Positions 39,394 to 46,086 of a DNA stretch of 49,753 nucleotides are shown in pieces (positions within the stretch are counted from its first letter, which is position 1; each line of letters opens with the position of its first letter). The translations under genes were made by a program, and so were the position numbers. This DNA comes from a virus. The DNA lies in IMG/VR virus record IMGVR_UViG_3300036770_005281, positions 1 through 49,753 of that record; one strand, written 5' to 3'. The notes beneath the pieces were generated by a model. It searched no databases. It worked only from the letters and a program-made list of their open reading frames with translations, and was not told the origin of the DNA.

Positions 39394-41270
39394 AGCGCGA
39401 CACACGGACCATGTCCATGTTCCCCCGGGTCTCCGAGTGGGTTCCTCCACAGACTTTCCCCAACTTGTCCACAGCTAAGGAGATTGCAATTGACCTCGAA
39501 ACCTGCGACCCCAACATGGAATCCATGGGCCCAGGTTGGCCTCGTCGTGACGGCCACATTGTTGGGTACGCTGTTGCCGTTGACGGATGGGCAGGCTATT
39601 TTCCTGTTGCTCATGGCGGCGGCGGTAACCTTGATCGTCGGGTTGTGGAGCGATGGATGGCCGATGTCCTTGCGACGCCGGCTGACAAGATCATGCACAA
39701 CGCCGCCTACGACCTCGGGTGGCTCAGAGCCTCCGGCTTCGAGGTAAGTGGCCGCATCTTCGACACCATGCTGGCAGCACCCCTGCTGGACGAGAACCGC
39801 TTCAGCTATGCGCTCAACAGCTTGGGATTCGACTACCTCAAGGAGGTGAAGTCGGAGCAGGGACTCAAGGAATCTGCGCAGGACTTCGGTGTGCACCCGA
39901 AGAAGGAGCTGTGGAAGCTGCCGGCCATGCACGTGGGCGAGTATGCCGAGCAGGACGCGGCGCTTACGCTCAAGCTCTGGCACCACTTCAAGGCCCTGCT
40001 GCAGCGCGACGAGGTGCAGTCGATCTTCGAGCTTGAAACCGAAGTGCTGCCGGTGCTGGTGGACATCACGCTCAAGGGCGTGCGCTTCAACCGCGCCGAG
40101 TGCGAGCGCCAGGTCGAGGCCATGCGCCGCAAGGAGCAGGACATCCTGCGCTACATCAAGGAGCAGGCCGGGCGCACAGTGGACATCTGGGCCGCCGCCA
40201 GCATCGCCCAGGCCTTCGACAAGCTGGGCATCGAATACCCGCGCACGGCCCAAGGAGCACCGAGCTTCACGAAGAGCTTCCTGGACAACCACGACCACCC
40301 GATGGCCAAGATGATCGTGGAGGCCCGCGAGTTCAACAAGACGCACAACACCTTTCTGGAGCCGTACCTCAAGCACAGCGCGGCCGATGGGCGCATCCAC
40401 ACCCACTTCAACCAAATGCGCAACGAGGACGGAGGCACGGTTACCGGCCGTTTGTCGGCCAGCAACCCCAACCTGCAGCAGGTCATGGCGCGTCATGAGA
40501 TTTTGGGACCGCTGGTGCGGGGCTTGTTCTTGCCGGAGGAGGACCATCTCTGGGCGTCCAACGACTTCAGTTCCCAAGAGCCCCGCCTTCTGGTGCACTA
40601 CGCCACGCTCTTAGAACTGCCCGGGGCCGAGAAGATGGCGCAGGCCTACCGCGACAATCCAGACACCGACTTCCATCAGATGGTCGCGGACATGGCCGGC
40701 ATCAAGCGCAAGGCTGCCAAGACCATCGGCCTGGGCCTGATGTACGGCATGGGCAAGGCCAAGCTCGCCAACAGCCTGGAGCTGCCCTTGGACGAGGCCA
40801 GCGAGCTGATCGCCACCTTCCACCAGAAGGTCCCCTTCCTGCGCGGCACGGTGGACGCGGTGATGAAGCGCATCGAGCACCCGGCCTCGGGCGGTGCGAT
40901 CCGCACGCTTCTGGGCCGCAAGTGTCGCTTCCCGCTGTGGGAGCCGGTGGAGTGGGGCGTGAACAAGGCGCTGCCCTACGAGCAGGCCATCATCGAATAC
41001 GGCCGACGCATCAAGCGGGCGGGCACCTACAAGGGCCTGAACCGGCTCATCCAGGGCTCGGCCGCTGACCAGACTAAAGCCGCAATGGTGGCTTTATACA
41101 GAGCAGGGTTTGACATTCGCCTGCAAGTGCACGACGAAATTGCCTTGTCGGTGAAAAACGAGGCAGAAGCTCGTGAGGCTGCTGCACTGATGGCCGGTGC
41201 CGTCAAACTAGAGGTCCCAAGTCGCTGCGATGTTGAGATAGGTACCTCTTGGGGGGACTCTATGAAGTAA
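39390..41270 (+). CDS. DNA polymerase, family A, with 3'-5' exonuclease
   Basis: 626 aa. Exonuclease: Exo I IAIDLET (Asp35, Glu37), Exo II HNAAYDLGW (Asn104, Asp108), Exo III YAEQDAAL (Tyr185, Asp189). Polymerase: TVTGRLSASNPNLQQ, motif A ASNDFSSQEPRLL (Asp392), motif B RKAAKTIGLGLMYG (440-453) and motif C QVHDEIALS (His581, Asp582, Glu583). Leu448 sits where E. coli Pol I has Phe762. Motif A reads DFSSQEPR instead of the usual DYSQIELR. No 5' nuclease domain. It copies the phage genome. Start overlaps the helicase stop. Confidence 0.95.
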   Translation: MKRDTRTMSMFPRVSEWVPPQTFPNLSTAKEIAIDLETCDPNMESMGPGWPRRDGHIVGYAVAVDGWAGYFPVAHGGGGNLDRRVVERWMADVLATPADKIMHNAAYDLGWLRASGFEVSGRIFDTMLAAPLLDENRFSYALNSLGFDYLKEVKSEQGLKESAQDFGVHPKKELWKLPAMHVGEYAEQDAALTLKLWHHFKALLQRDEVQSIFELETEVLPVLVDITLKGVRFNRAECERQVEAMRRKEQDILRYIKEQAGRTVDIWAAASIAQAFDKLGIEYPRTAQGAPSFTKSFLDNHDHPMAKMIVEAREFNKTHNTFLEPYLKHSAADGRIHTHFNQMRNEDGGTVTGRLSASNPNLQQVMARHEILGPLVRGLFLPEEDHLWASNDFSSQEPRLLVHYATLLELPGAEKMAQAYRDNPDTDFHQMVADMAGIKRKAAKTIGLGLMYGMGKAKLANSLELPLDEASELIATFHQKVPFLRGTVDAVMKRIEHPASGGAIRTLLGRKCRFPLWEPVEWGVNKALPYEQAIIEYGRRIKRAGTYKGLNRLIQGSAADQTKAAMVALYRAGFDIRLQVHDEIALSVKNEAEAREAAALMAGAVKLEVPSRCDVEIGTSWGDSMK

Positions 41271-41277
41271 ACTCGCA

Positions 41278-41306
41278 GGCGGGCAACGATTGCAGCGCTG
41301 CCCGCC
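41278..41306 (+). other. Hairpin after polymerase gene
   Basis: GGCGGGCA (41278-41285) pairs with TGCCCGCC (41299-41306), 13-base loop. There is no U-run, so termination is doubtful; it may protect the 3' end of the polymerase mRNA ahead of the homing endonuclease. Confidence 0.35.
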
Positions 41307-41338
41307 CACTTCAACTAACCATGCCGCAGGAGGTATAC

Positions 41339-41854
41339 ATGGCGCGTCGCGAAAAGCATTGTATTCCTAGTCCCGAGCTATTGCGGGAACTACTTGAGTA
41401 CTGCCCGGATTCGGGCAGACTGTGGTGGAAAAAGACGCTTTCCAATCGGGTACACCCGGGGCGGGAAGTTGGGTCTCTTGATGGTCAGGGGTACCGCGTA
41501 ATGACGGTCAATGGGTATGCCACCCGAGTACATCGAGCCATTTGGGCACACTATCACGGGCAGTGGCCGACGGGGTTTATCGACCACATAAATGGGGATC
41601 GCTCAGATAACAGAATTGCGAACCTGAGAGATGTGACCAACGCAGTCAACCTGCAGAACAACTATCGGCCGCAGGTTAACAGCACAACAGGCCTACGGGG
41701 CGTGTGGTTTGACAAGCGACGAAACAACTTCGTCGCAGAGTTGTCCGCCAATAGAAAGAGGTACCGACTGGGCTCATTCCAGACAGCGGAAGACGCACAA
41801 GAGGCCTATTTGCGTGCAAAGGCGCTTTACCACTGCGTGGGTGAGGCTGCATAA
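41339..41854 (+). CDS. HNH homing endonuclease with AP2 domain
   Basis: 171 aa from ATG 41339, chosen for the strong AGGAGG 6 bases before it; longer in-frame starts overlap the polymerase. Residues about 60-108 hold the HNH_3 motif (VHRAIWAHYHG, FIDHINGDRSDNRIANLR, with His83, Asn91 and Asn95). Residues about 117-160 form an AP2-like DNA-binding domain (TGLRGVWFDKRRNNFVAELS, then RYRLGSFQTAEDA). Such genes often sit beside polymerase genes and home into them or the gap. Codon use is more AT-rich than neighbours. A strong terminator follows. Confidence 0.9.
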   Translation: MARREKHCIPSPELLRELLEYCPDSGRLWWKKTLSNRVHPGREVGSLDGQGYRVMTVNGYATRVHRAIWAHYHGQWPTGFIDHINGDRSDNRIANLRDVTNAVNLQNNYRPQVNSTTGLRGVWFDKRRNNFVAELSANRKRYRLGSFQTAEDAQEAYLRAKALYHCVGEAA

Positions 41855-41855
41855 T
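41827..41855 (+). promoter_or_regulatory. Weak sigma70-like promoter before terminator
   Basis: TTACCA (41827-41832, 4 of 6) and CATAAT (41850-41855, 5 of 6) are 17 bases apart at the end of the HNH gene. Any transcript would meet the terminator at 41900 after about 40 bases, so it could form an attenuated leader. Confidence 0.25.
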
Positions 41856-41899
41856 GGAGCCGGGATTTCAGCAGTTGTCTCCAACCTCTCACGAGGCTT

Positions 41900-41927
41900 C
41901 GGCCGCGCATGTCGCGGCCGCTTTTTT
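41900..41927 (+). terminator. Strong intrinsic terminator
   Basis: CGGCCGCG (41900-41907) pairs with CGCGGCCG (41913-41920), 5-base loop, followed by CTTTTTT. Separates the replication genes and HNH gene from the early array. Confidence 0.88.
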
Positions 41928-41935
41928 CGAGACCT

Positions 41936-41947
41936 AGAAAGGAGAAA
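41936..41947 (+). promoter_or_regulatory. Early-gene ribosome-site cassette 3
   Basis: AGAAAGGAGAAA, 3 bases before the GTG at 41951 and 8 bases after the terminator's T-run. Confidence 0.7.
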
Positions 41948-41950
41948 TCA

Positions 41951-42355
41951 GTGCCACACGAAGAGCCGGAAGACGGCGAAGAGTTCGTGCCGAAAGAGCG
42001 CGAGCCACAGGGCCCCAAGCGCAAGCGCGGACGCCCAGGCAGGCCACGCAAGCTCGGTGTCAAACGCCGCAAAAAGAGCAAGGACCCACCAGATCGGTTG
42101 TCCCCGTCTCAGCGCAAGAAGGCGCGCTGGATCACGGTGACCGTGCCAGCGGACGCCTACGTCAAGCTCAAAGAGATCGCCGCGTTTCGCAAGACGTCGA
42201 TGTCGCAGACCATCGCCGACATCGTGGAGCCCGTGTTCGACAAGGTGTATGAGGAATCAATGCTGCTGCTCCGCATCGAACAGCGCCGACAGAAAGAAGA
42301 GGAAGAACGTGAAGCACAACGCCGAAATAACCCTACCGGTCGAACTCATTTTTGA
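41951..42355 (+). CDS. AT-hook / ribbon-helix-helix-like DNA-binding protein
   Basis: 134 aa from GTG 41951, chosen for the adjacent ribosome site. Residues 22-45 carry an AT-hook (KRKRGRPGRPRK) within a very basic segment that binds AT-rich minor grooves. Residues about 58-98 resemble a ribbon-helix-helix unit: a strand ARWITVTVPADAYVKLKEIA and helix TSMSQTIADIVEPVF. A charged Glu/Arg helix ends the protein. Probably a phage transcription regulator, perhaps acting on the palindromic promoters nearby; target unknown. Confidence 0.7.
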   Translation: MPHEEPEDGEEFVPKEREPQGPKRKRGRPGRPRKLGVKRRKKSKDPPDRLSPSQRKKARWITVTVPADAYVKLKEIAAFRKTSMSQTIADIVEPVFDKVYEESMLLLRIEQRRQKEEEEREAQRRNNPTGRTHF

Positions 42356-42548
42356 AGTCTGGCCAGCACTGGAGGTCCGGGGCGAAATGCTCCCGCCAAT
42401 GGTTGAAGTCACAGCAGTCCTGCTTGAAATCACCGGCCCGGCTGGCAAGCCCCGCAAGGTGGACATCACCAAGGGTATCTCAGAGGACCAGCTACTGCTG
42501 TGGGAAGACGAGATCATCGACAGCTATGGCCAGGATTCTGAGGAATGA
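42309..42548 (+). CDS. Small beta-rich hypothetical protein
   Basis: 79 aa from GTG 42309 (GAGGAAGAAC upstream), overlapping the preceding gene by 47 bases. The sequence is strand-rich (HNAEITLPVELIFEVWPALE, VEVTAVLLEITGP) and ends with an acidic helix (EDQLLLWEDEIIDSYGQD). Short 'AEITLPVEL.FEV.P...G' proteins are common in phage early regions. Function unknown. Confidence 0.65.
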   Translation: MKHNAEITLPVELIFEVWPALEVRGEMLPPMVEVTAVLLEITGPAGKPRKVDITKGISEDQLLLWEDEIIDSYGQDSEE

Positions 42549-42957
42549 GCGGATCGCCGCTGCAGTAGCCTGGACAAAGGATCGTATCGGGGCCGACGGG
42601 ATCGGTGAGAACTGCAGCGCAGTGAGCCTGGTGGACGCGCACGACCGCTTCATCGCGGTGTGCGTGTTCTCCTCCTACATCGGTACCAACATCGACATGC
42701 ACCTGGCTGCCGAGCCTGGCCGACACTGGCTCTCGCGCAGCTACTACAACGCGGTGATGCAGTTGCCCTTTGAGGTGCTGCAAGTATCACGGATCACGGG
42801 CCTCATCCGGGGCTCCAACCTGCACACCCAACGCTTTGCAGAGCGCATGGGATTTCAGTACGAAGGACGCATGCGCAAGGTTTTTGCGGATGGGGACGAC
42901 CTGGTACTGTATGGTTTTTTGCACGAAGAGTATGAACGACACCCCTGGAGAAAGTAA
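42526..42957 (+). CDS. GNAT-family acetyltransferase
   Basis: 143 aa from ATG 42526 (no strong ribosome site; coupled to the preceding gene). The GNAT fold is visible: FIAVCVFSSYIGTNIDMHLA strands, a PFEVLQVSRITGLIRGSN strand with helix QRFAERMGFQYEGRMRKVFA, and a final DLVLYGFLHEE. The RITGLIRGSN...RFAERMGF pattern is typical of RimJ-type phage acetyltransferases. Acetyl-CoA is the expected donor; the substrate, perhaps a host protein or antibiotic-like target, is unknown. Confidence 0.75.
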   Translation: MARILRNERIAAAVAWTKDRIGADGIGENCSAVSLVDAHDRFIAVCVFSSYIGTNIDMHLAAEPGRHWLSRSYYNAVMQLPFEVLQVSRITGLIRGSNLHTQRFAERMGFQYEGRMRKVFADGDDLVLYGFLHEEYERHPWRK

Positions 42958-43172
42958 TGAAGCTATCGGACAACCTCCGGTACCTCGCAGACTTCCCCAG
43001 CCACGCACCGATTGCACCTATTCTGCAGACGGCAGCGGATAAGCTGGATGACAGTCACCTATGGCGAGATGCCTGGATGAGATCAGAAAAAAGAGTTGAG
43101 GAGTTGACAAGTGAATTGGAGCAGCTAAGATATAGGCTCCCAAACAGAAAGGAGAAAGAGTGTGAAGACTGA
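42957..43172 (+). CDS. Small coiled-coil hypothetical protein
   Basis: 71 aa, TAATG overlap with the acetyltransferase. The N-terminus (MKLSDNLRYLADFPSHAPIA) is followed by a coiled coil (MRSEKRVEELTSELEQLRYR). Its 3' end contains the promoter and ribosome-site cassette of the next gene, so their coding and control signals share bases. Function unknown. Confidence 0.65.
   Translation: MKLSDNLRYLADFPSHAPIAPILQTAADKLDDSHLWRDAWMRSEKRVEELTSELEQLRYRLPNRKEKECED
43104..43131 (+). promoter_or_regulatory. Sigma70-like promoter inside the preceding gene
   Basis: A perfect TTGACA (43104-43109) and TAAGAT (43126-43131, 4 of 6) are 16 bases apart; the cassette at 43146 begins 14 bases after the -10. Confidence 0.5.
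43146..43157 (+). promoter_or_regulatory. Early-gene ribosome-site cassette 4
   Basis: AGAAAGGAGAAA, 4 bases before the GTG at 43162. Confidence 0.7.
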
Positions 43173-43314
43173 ACCACTACTTCCGTACCCCTGGCCCTTC
43201 CCTCAGTGGGATGGTACCCGTTGGGTCATGCCTGCCGAGCTCATGCCCAAGGAGCTGCGCAAGAGAGCCAAGAAGGAGGTTGACCTCGACGAGTACGAGG
43301 AGGCCCCATTTTGA
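43162..43314 (+). CDS. Tiny proline-rich hypothetical protein
   Basis: 50 aa from GTG 43162 behind the cassette. The N-terminus (LLPYPWPFPQWDGTRWVMPA) is Pro/Trp-rich and the C-terminus charged (KRAKKEVDLDEYEEAPF). A dedicated promoter and ribosome site make it a convincing gene although it is short. It overlaps the next start (TTG within TTTTGA). Function unknown. Confidence 0.7.
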   Translation: MKTEPLLPYPWPFPQWDGTRWVMPAELMPKELRKRAKKEVDLDEYEEAPF

Positions 43315-43550
43315 AGCCCGATCTCTACAAGAAGCTGGCCGCCTCGGGCCGCTACGTCAACACTGGCAAGGTCCTCATCGGGCTGCAGTATCAACGGCCC
43401 CCGCGCCAGCTCGGTCGCGAGGAGGAACGCATGCAGTCGATCCTGCTGGGCAAGCGCCCGCACCAGTACGGCTACAGCCCACAGGTGTACGTGTTGTACC
43501 TCATCGGGCTGTCGATGCTGGTCGCGGCCATTGCTGAGATGTTCAAGTGA
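43311..43550 (+). CDS. Small membrane protein
   Basis: 79 aa from TTG 43311, with GAGGAGG 7-10 bases upstream inside the preceding gene. No ATG alternative exists before residue 41. The C-terminal 20 residues (VYVLYLIGLSMLVAAIAEMF) form one membrane span; the N-terminus is basic and cytoplasmic by the positive-inside rule. Unknown early membrane protein; superinfection or host-envelope roles are possible but unproven. Confidence 0.65.
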   Translation: MKPDLYKKLAASGRYVNTGKVLIGLQYQRPPRQLGREEERMQSILLGKRPHQYGYSPQVYVLYLIGLSMLVAAIAEMFK

Positions 43551-44050
43551 GAAAACGCAGTAAGTATCGGCCCAAGCCCGTGCTGGCCGATCCGCTTGGA
43601 TTTGTACTGTCTGGTATGCAGCGCCTGCCCCAGTTGAAAGACCAGTTCCTGATGATCCAGATCAAGAACCGCGAAGCATTGGAGCAGGTGCGCACAGGTC
43701 GCGCCACGAAAGATGACGTTGACCGATTGATCGCCATGGCCAACATGTCGGAGTCCCTCGCCATTCATGGCAAGGGCAACGACTGGCTCAAGGAGATCAA
43801 CGAGTCCCAGCACCACCTCCACGCCTTGGCGGAGCGGGGTGTCAGGCTGGGCATGCGGTTCGTGATGAAGGCTGCAGAGTGGGAAGCACTCAAGCTGATC
43901 ACGGACCTTCACGAGGTGCAGTTGGAAAACAGCACCGTTTATGACATCGAGAAGGCCTACGACTACGTGGAGAAAACAATCCGCGAAGGCAAAGCCAAAC
44001 TTATCCGCACGAAGGAGCAACCCAATGAAACCCAAGAAGACAAAGGCTGA
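43547..44050 (+). CDS. Conserved early phage protein
   Basis: 167 aa from GTG 43547 overlapping the preceding stop. It begins with a basic KYRPKP motif, common to a phage family, then helices (QFLMIQIKNREALEQVRTGR, VDRLIAMANMSESLAIHGKG) and ends with a charged tail. RHRLG-type or enzymatic motifs are absent. Its last 26 bases overlap the next gene. Function unknown. Confidence 0.7.
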   Translation: MRKRSKYRPKPVLADPLGFVLSGMQRLPQLKDQFLMIQIKNREALEQVRTGRATKDDVDRLIAMANMSESLAIHGKGNDWLKEINESQHHLHALAERGVRLGMRFVMKAAEWEALKLITDLHEVQLENSTVYDIEKAYDYVEKTIREGKAKLIRTKEQPNETQEDKG

Positions 44051-44504
44051 CCGCATCCGCGAGTACCTGGCCAAGAACCCGAACGCTGACGTGGCCAAGC
44101 TGGCCGAGCGATTCCAGACCGCCAAGCCGGTCATCTACAAACTGCGCAAGGACCTGCAGGCCAAACTGCCTGTGGAACTGCCGCAAGAAGCGCCGGTGGA
44201 GATGACCTGGACGGCCACGGCCAACGACCAGGGGGAGATCGTGGCGCTGCTCACGGAACGCGGGCACGAGTACGGCCCGTTCAGGGACGGTGCTGCGCTG
44301 ATGCAAGGCATGAAGCGCCTAATGGCAGATCACGCGCGTGCGCATGACAAGACCTTCAGTGACGACCAGTGGGAAGCCCTGGAAATGATCGTCCACAAGA
44401 TCGGTCGCATCGTCAACGGCAACCCCGACAAGGTTGACCACTGGAAAGACATCGCCGGATATGCCACGTTGGTGGCTGATCGCCTGGAAGGAGTTGCACG
44501 ATGA
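44025..44504 (+). CDS. HTH-DUF6378 fusion protein
   Basis: 159 aa from ATG 44025 (AAGGAGCAACCCA upstream). Residues 5-45 look like a helix-turn-helix (DRIREYLAKNPNADVAKLAE, then TAKPVIYKLRKDLQ). Residues about 70-158 carry the phage domain I recall as DUF6378: LLTERGHEYGPFRDGAAL, WEALEMIVHKIGRIVNGNPD and WKDIAGYATLVADRLE. The all-helical domain with conserved acidic residues is reminiscent of MazG-like nucleotide pyrophosphohydrolases, but that link is only a suggestion. Ends in ATGA overlap with the next gene. Confidence 0.75.
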   Translation: MKPKKTKADRIREYLAKNPNADVAKLAERFQTAKPVIYKLRKDLQAKLPVELPQEAPVEMTWTATANDQGEIVALLTERGHEYGPFRDGAALMQGMKRLMADHARAHDKTFSDDQWEALEMIVHKIGRIVNGNPDKVDHWKDIAGYATLVADRLEGVAR

Positions 44505-44872
44505 TCCCCACCTCACTGCACATGATGGCCAAGCAGCAGGCCGAGAAAGAAGCCGCCTATCAGCGCGAGCAGATCGGACCGCAGGCACCGCACGGCCTCA
44601 CCCGAGACCACGGCCCGCGCCTGGGCTGCGGCATCGAGTTCCAGATGGAGCGCCTGGCCAAGAACGTCGCGGCTATGGAAGAGCGATTCCACGCCTTGGC
44701 CATGAAGCTCGCGCCACTGACGCGGCCGCTGCCCGAGCCGGCGGAGACCAAGGACACCGGCTACTCCACGCCCACGCAGTCCCCCATGGCGGATCAGGTT
44801 GCACGGCTCACGGACCAGATCGAGCGCCTGAACAACGGCATGGCCTACCTGACCGACGGGGTGGACCTATGA
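44501..44872 (+). CDS. Small hypothetical protein with coiled coil
   Basis: 123 aa, ATGA overlap at both ends. Charged helices (MMAKQQAEKEAAYQREQIG, ERLAKNVAAMEERFHALA) and a C-terminal leucine/asparagine-rich segment (VARLTDQIERLNNGMAYLTD) suggest an oligomeric coiled-coil protein. No known family recognised. Confidence 0.65.
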   Translation: MIPTSLHMMAKQQAEKEAAYQREQIGPQAPHGLTRDHGPRLGCGIEFQMERLAKNVAAMEERFHALAMKLAPLTRPLPEPAETKDTGYSTPTQSPMADQVARLTDQIERLNNGMAYLTDGVDL

Positions 44873-45219
44873 AGTTCCGCAAGAAACCTGTGGTCATCGA
44901 GGCCACGCAGTGGTTCAAGAACGGCGACCACCCGCTTGATGACATTCGTCTTCTGGACGCCAGCGCAAACGGCGTGCAGAAAACGATTGAAACCGAGGGC
45001 AAGGTGGTGCGCTACTTCCGCCACCCGGACAAAGCCTACGCAGGCGAACGCCAGTGCGAAAAGTGCGGCGAGATCATGCACAAGCACGGCTGGATCGACA
45101 CCCTTGAGGGCGGCCACATCGTCTGCCCAGGCGACTGGATCATCACCGGCGTCAAGGGCGAGCACTACCCATGCAAGCCCGACATCTTTGAAGCAACCTA
45201 TGAAAGGGTTGAGTCATGA
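44869..45219 (+). CDS. Conserved phage protein MKFRKKPVVIEA...PGDWIITG
   Basis: 116 aa. The start MKFRKKPVVIEATQWFKNGD and end GDWIITGVKGEHYPCKPDIF are the hallmarks of a very widespread phage and prophage family. CEKCGEIMHKHGW adds a CXXC knuckle. The family has no established activity. ATGA overlaps join it to both neighbours. Confidence 0.8.
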   Translation: MKFRKKPVVIEATQWFKNGDHPLDDIRLLDASANGVQKTIETEGKVVRYFRHPDKAYAGERQCEKCGEIMHKHGWIDTLEGGHIVCPGDWIITGVKGEHYPCKPDIFEATYERVES

Positions 45220-45566
45220 GCTTCAAGATGCCTGAGAAATTCCGCGTCAAGCTCTCCGGCTACGCCGAGGGCGACGCGGGCAACGGAGCCTTTGTGGTCA
45301 AGCTCAAGCACAGCCAGGTGGTCTTCGTTCTCGCCAGCGATGGCGCGGGCTGGGAGCACGTGAGTGTCAGCCTCAAGGACCGCTGCCCGACCTGGGAAGA
45401 GATGTGCCAGGTCAAGGACCTCTTCTGGGACGACGAGGACGTGGTCATGCAGTTCCACGTGCCGTCCAAAGATCACGTCAACAACCATCCGTACTGTCTG
45501 CACTTGTGGCGGCCCGTGGGCCAAAACGTGCTGCGGCCGGATCGCATTATGGTGGGGCTCAAATGA
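45216..45566 (+). CDS. DUF7694-like phage protein
   Basis: 116 aa. The core WEHVSVSLKDRCPTWEEMCQ, KDLFWDDEDVVMQFHVPS and NNHPYCLHLWRP is a common phage pattern that I know as DUF7694. Conserved Trp, His and acidic residues hint at a binding pocket, but no enzyme activity is known. Starts by ATGA overlap; ends 4 bases inside the HslV-like gene. Confidence 0.75.
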   Translation: MSFKMPEKFRVKLSGYAEGDAGNGAFVVKLKHSQVVFVLASDGAGWEHVSVSLKDRCPTWEEMCQVKDLFWDDEDVVMQFHVPSKDHVNNHPYCLHLWRPVGQNVLRPDRIMVGLK

Positions 45567-46021
45567 CCGTCATCATCTGGGATCACAAGAACGGTCAGCT
45601 CGGCGCTGACAAGCAGGCGACACAGAGTGACCTGGTGCGCCGCGTGACCAAAATCCGCCGCATCAACGGCCACCTGTGCGCAGCGGCCGGGGACTGGGAC
45701 CTGGCGCAGGAGATGTTCCACTGGTTCGAGCAAGGGGCCGAGCCTGGCAAGGAGCCTGCTTGCATGCGCAACAAGGACGACTGGGTGGCCTTCCTGGTCA
45801 TCACGCCGGACAAGCGTGTGCTGAAGTACGAGAGGAGTCCGTACCCAATGGACTTCACCGAGGCCGCACGCAGTGACGGCTGGTACGCCTTTGGTTCTGG
45901 TCGAGACTTTGCCATCGGCGCGCTGGCTGCAGGCGCAGACATCCACACCGCCCTGGAGATCGTCAGTCGGTACTGCACCGGCTGCGGCATGGGAGCAGAT
46001 ATTTTGTCTTTGGTCGAATAA
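45563..46021 (+). CDS. HslV/proteasome-like Ntn hydrolase
   Basis: 152 aa from ATG 45563. The sequence follows the phage HslV-like family: MTVIIWDHKNGQLGADKQAT, VRRVTKIRRINGHLCAAAGD, AFLVITPDKRVLKYE and YAFGSGRDFAIGALAAGADI. Thr2 would be the N-terminal nucleophile after Met removal; Asp16 and Lys30 match catalytic positions of proteasome beta subunits. It may degrade or process host or phage proteins; the partner ATPase, if any, would be host HslU. Ends in TAA next to a new promoter. Confidence 0.8.
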   Translation: MTVIIWDHKNGQLGADKQATQSDLVRRVTKIRRINGHLCAAAGDWDLAQEMFHWFEQGAEPGKEPACMRNKDDWVAFLVITPDKRVLKYERSPYPMDFTEAARSDGWYAFGSGRDFAIGALAAGADIHTALEIVSRYCTGCGMGADILSLVE

Positions 46022-46026
46022 AGTAC

Positions 46027-46057
46027 TTGACAGGTACTTCGCGGTACCTGCTAAAAT
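46027..46057 (+). promoter_or_regulatory. Sigma70 promoter with inverted repeat between -35 and -10
   Basis: Perfect TTGACA (46027-46032) and TAAAAT (46052-46057, 5 of 6), spacer 19. Between them CAGGTAC (46031-46037) and GTACCTG (46044-46050) form 7-base inverted arms with a 6-base gap, a good operator site for a dimeric repressor. The ribosome cassette starts 14 bases after the -10. Confidence 0.6.
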
Positions 46058-46071
46058 CAACTTGCCAACTT

Positions 46072-46083
46072 AGAAAGGAGAAA
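46072..46083 (+). promoter_or_regulatory. Early-gene ribosome-site cassette 5
   Basis: AGAAAGGAGAAA, 3 bases before ATG 46087. Confidence 0.7.
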
Positions 46084-46086
46084 GGC

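Noticed and set aside
41249-41338. N-terminal extension of the AP2-HNH gene from ATG 41249
   Set aside because: It would overlap the end of the polymerase gene and place the strong AGGAGG site inside the gene; ATG 41339 fits better.
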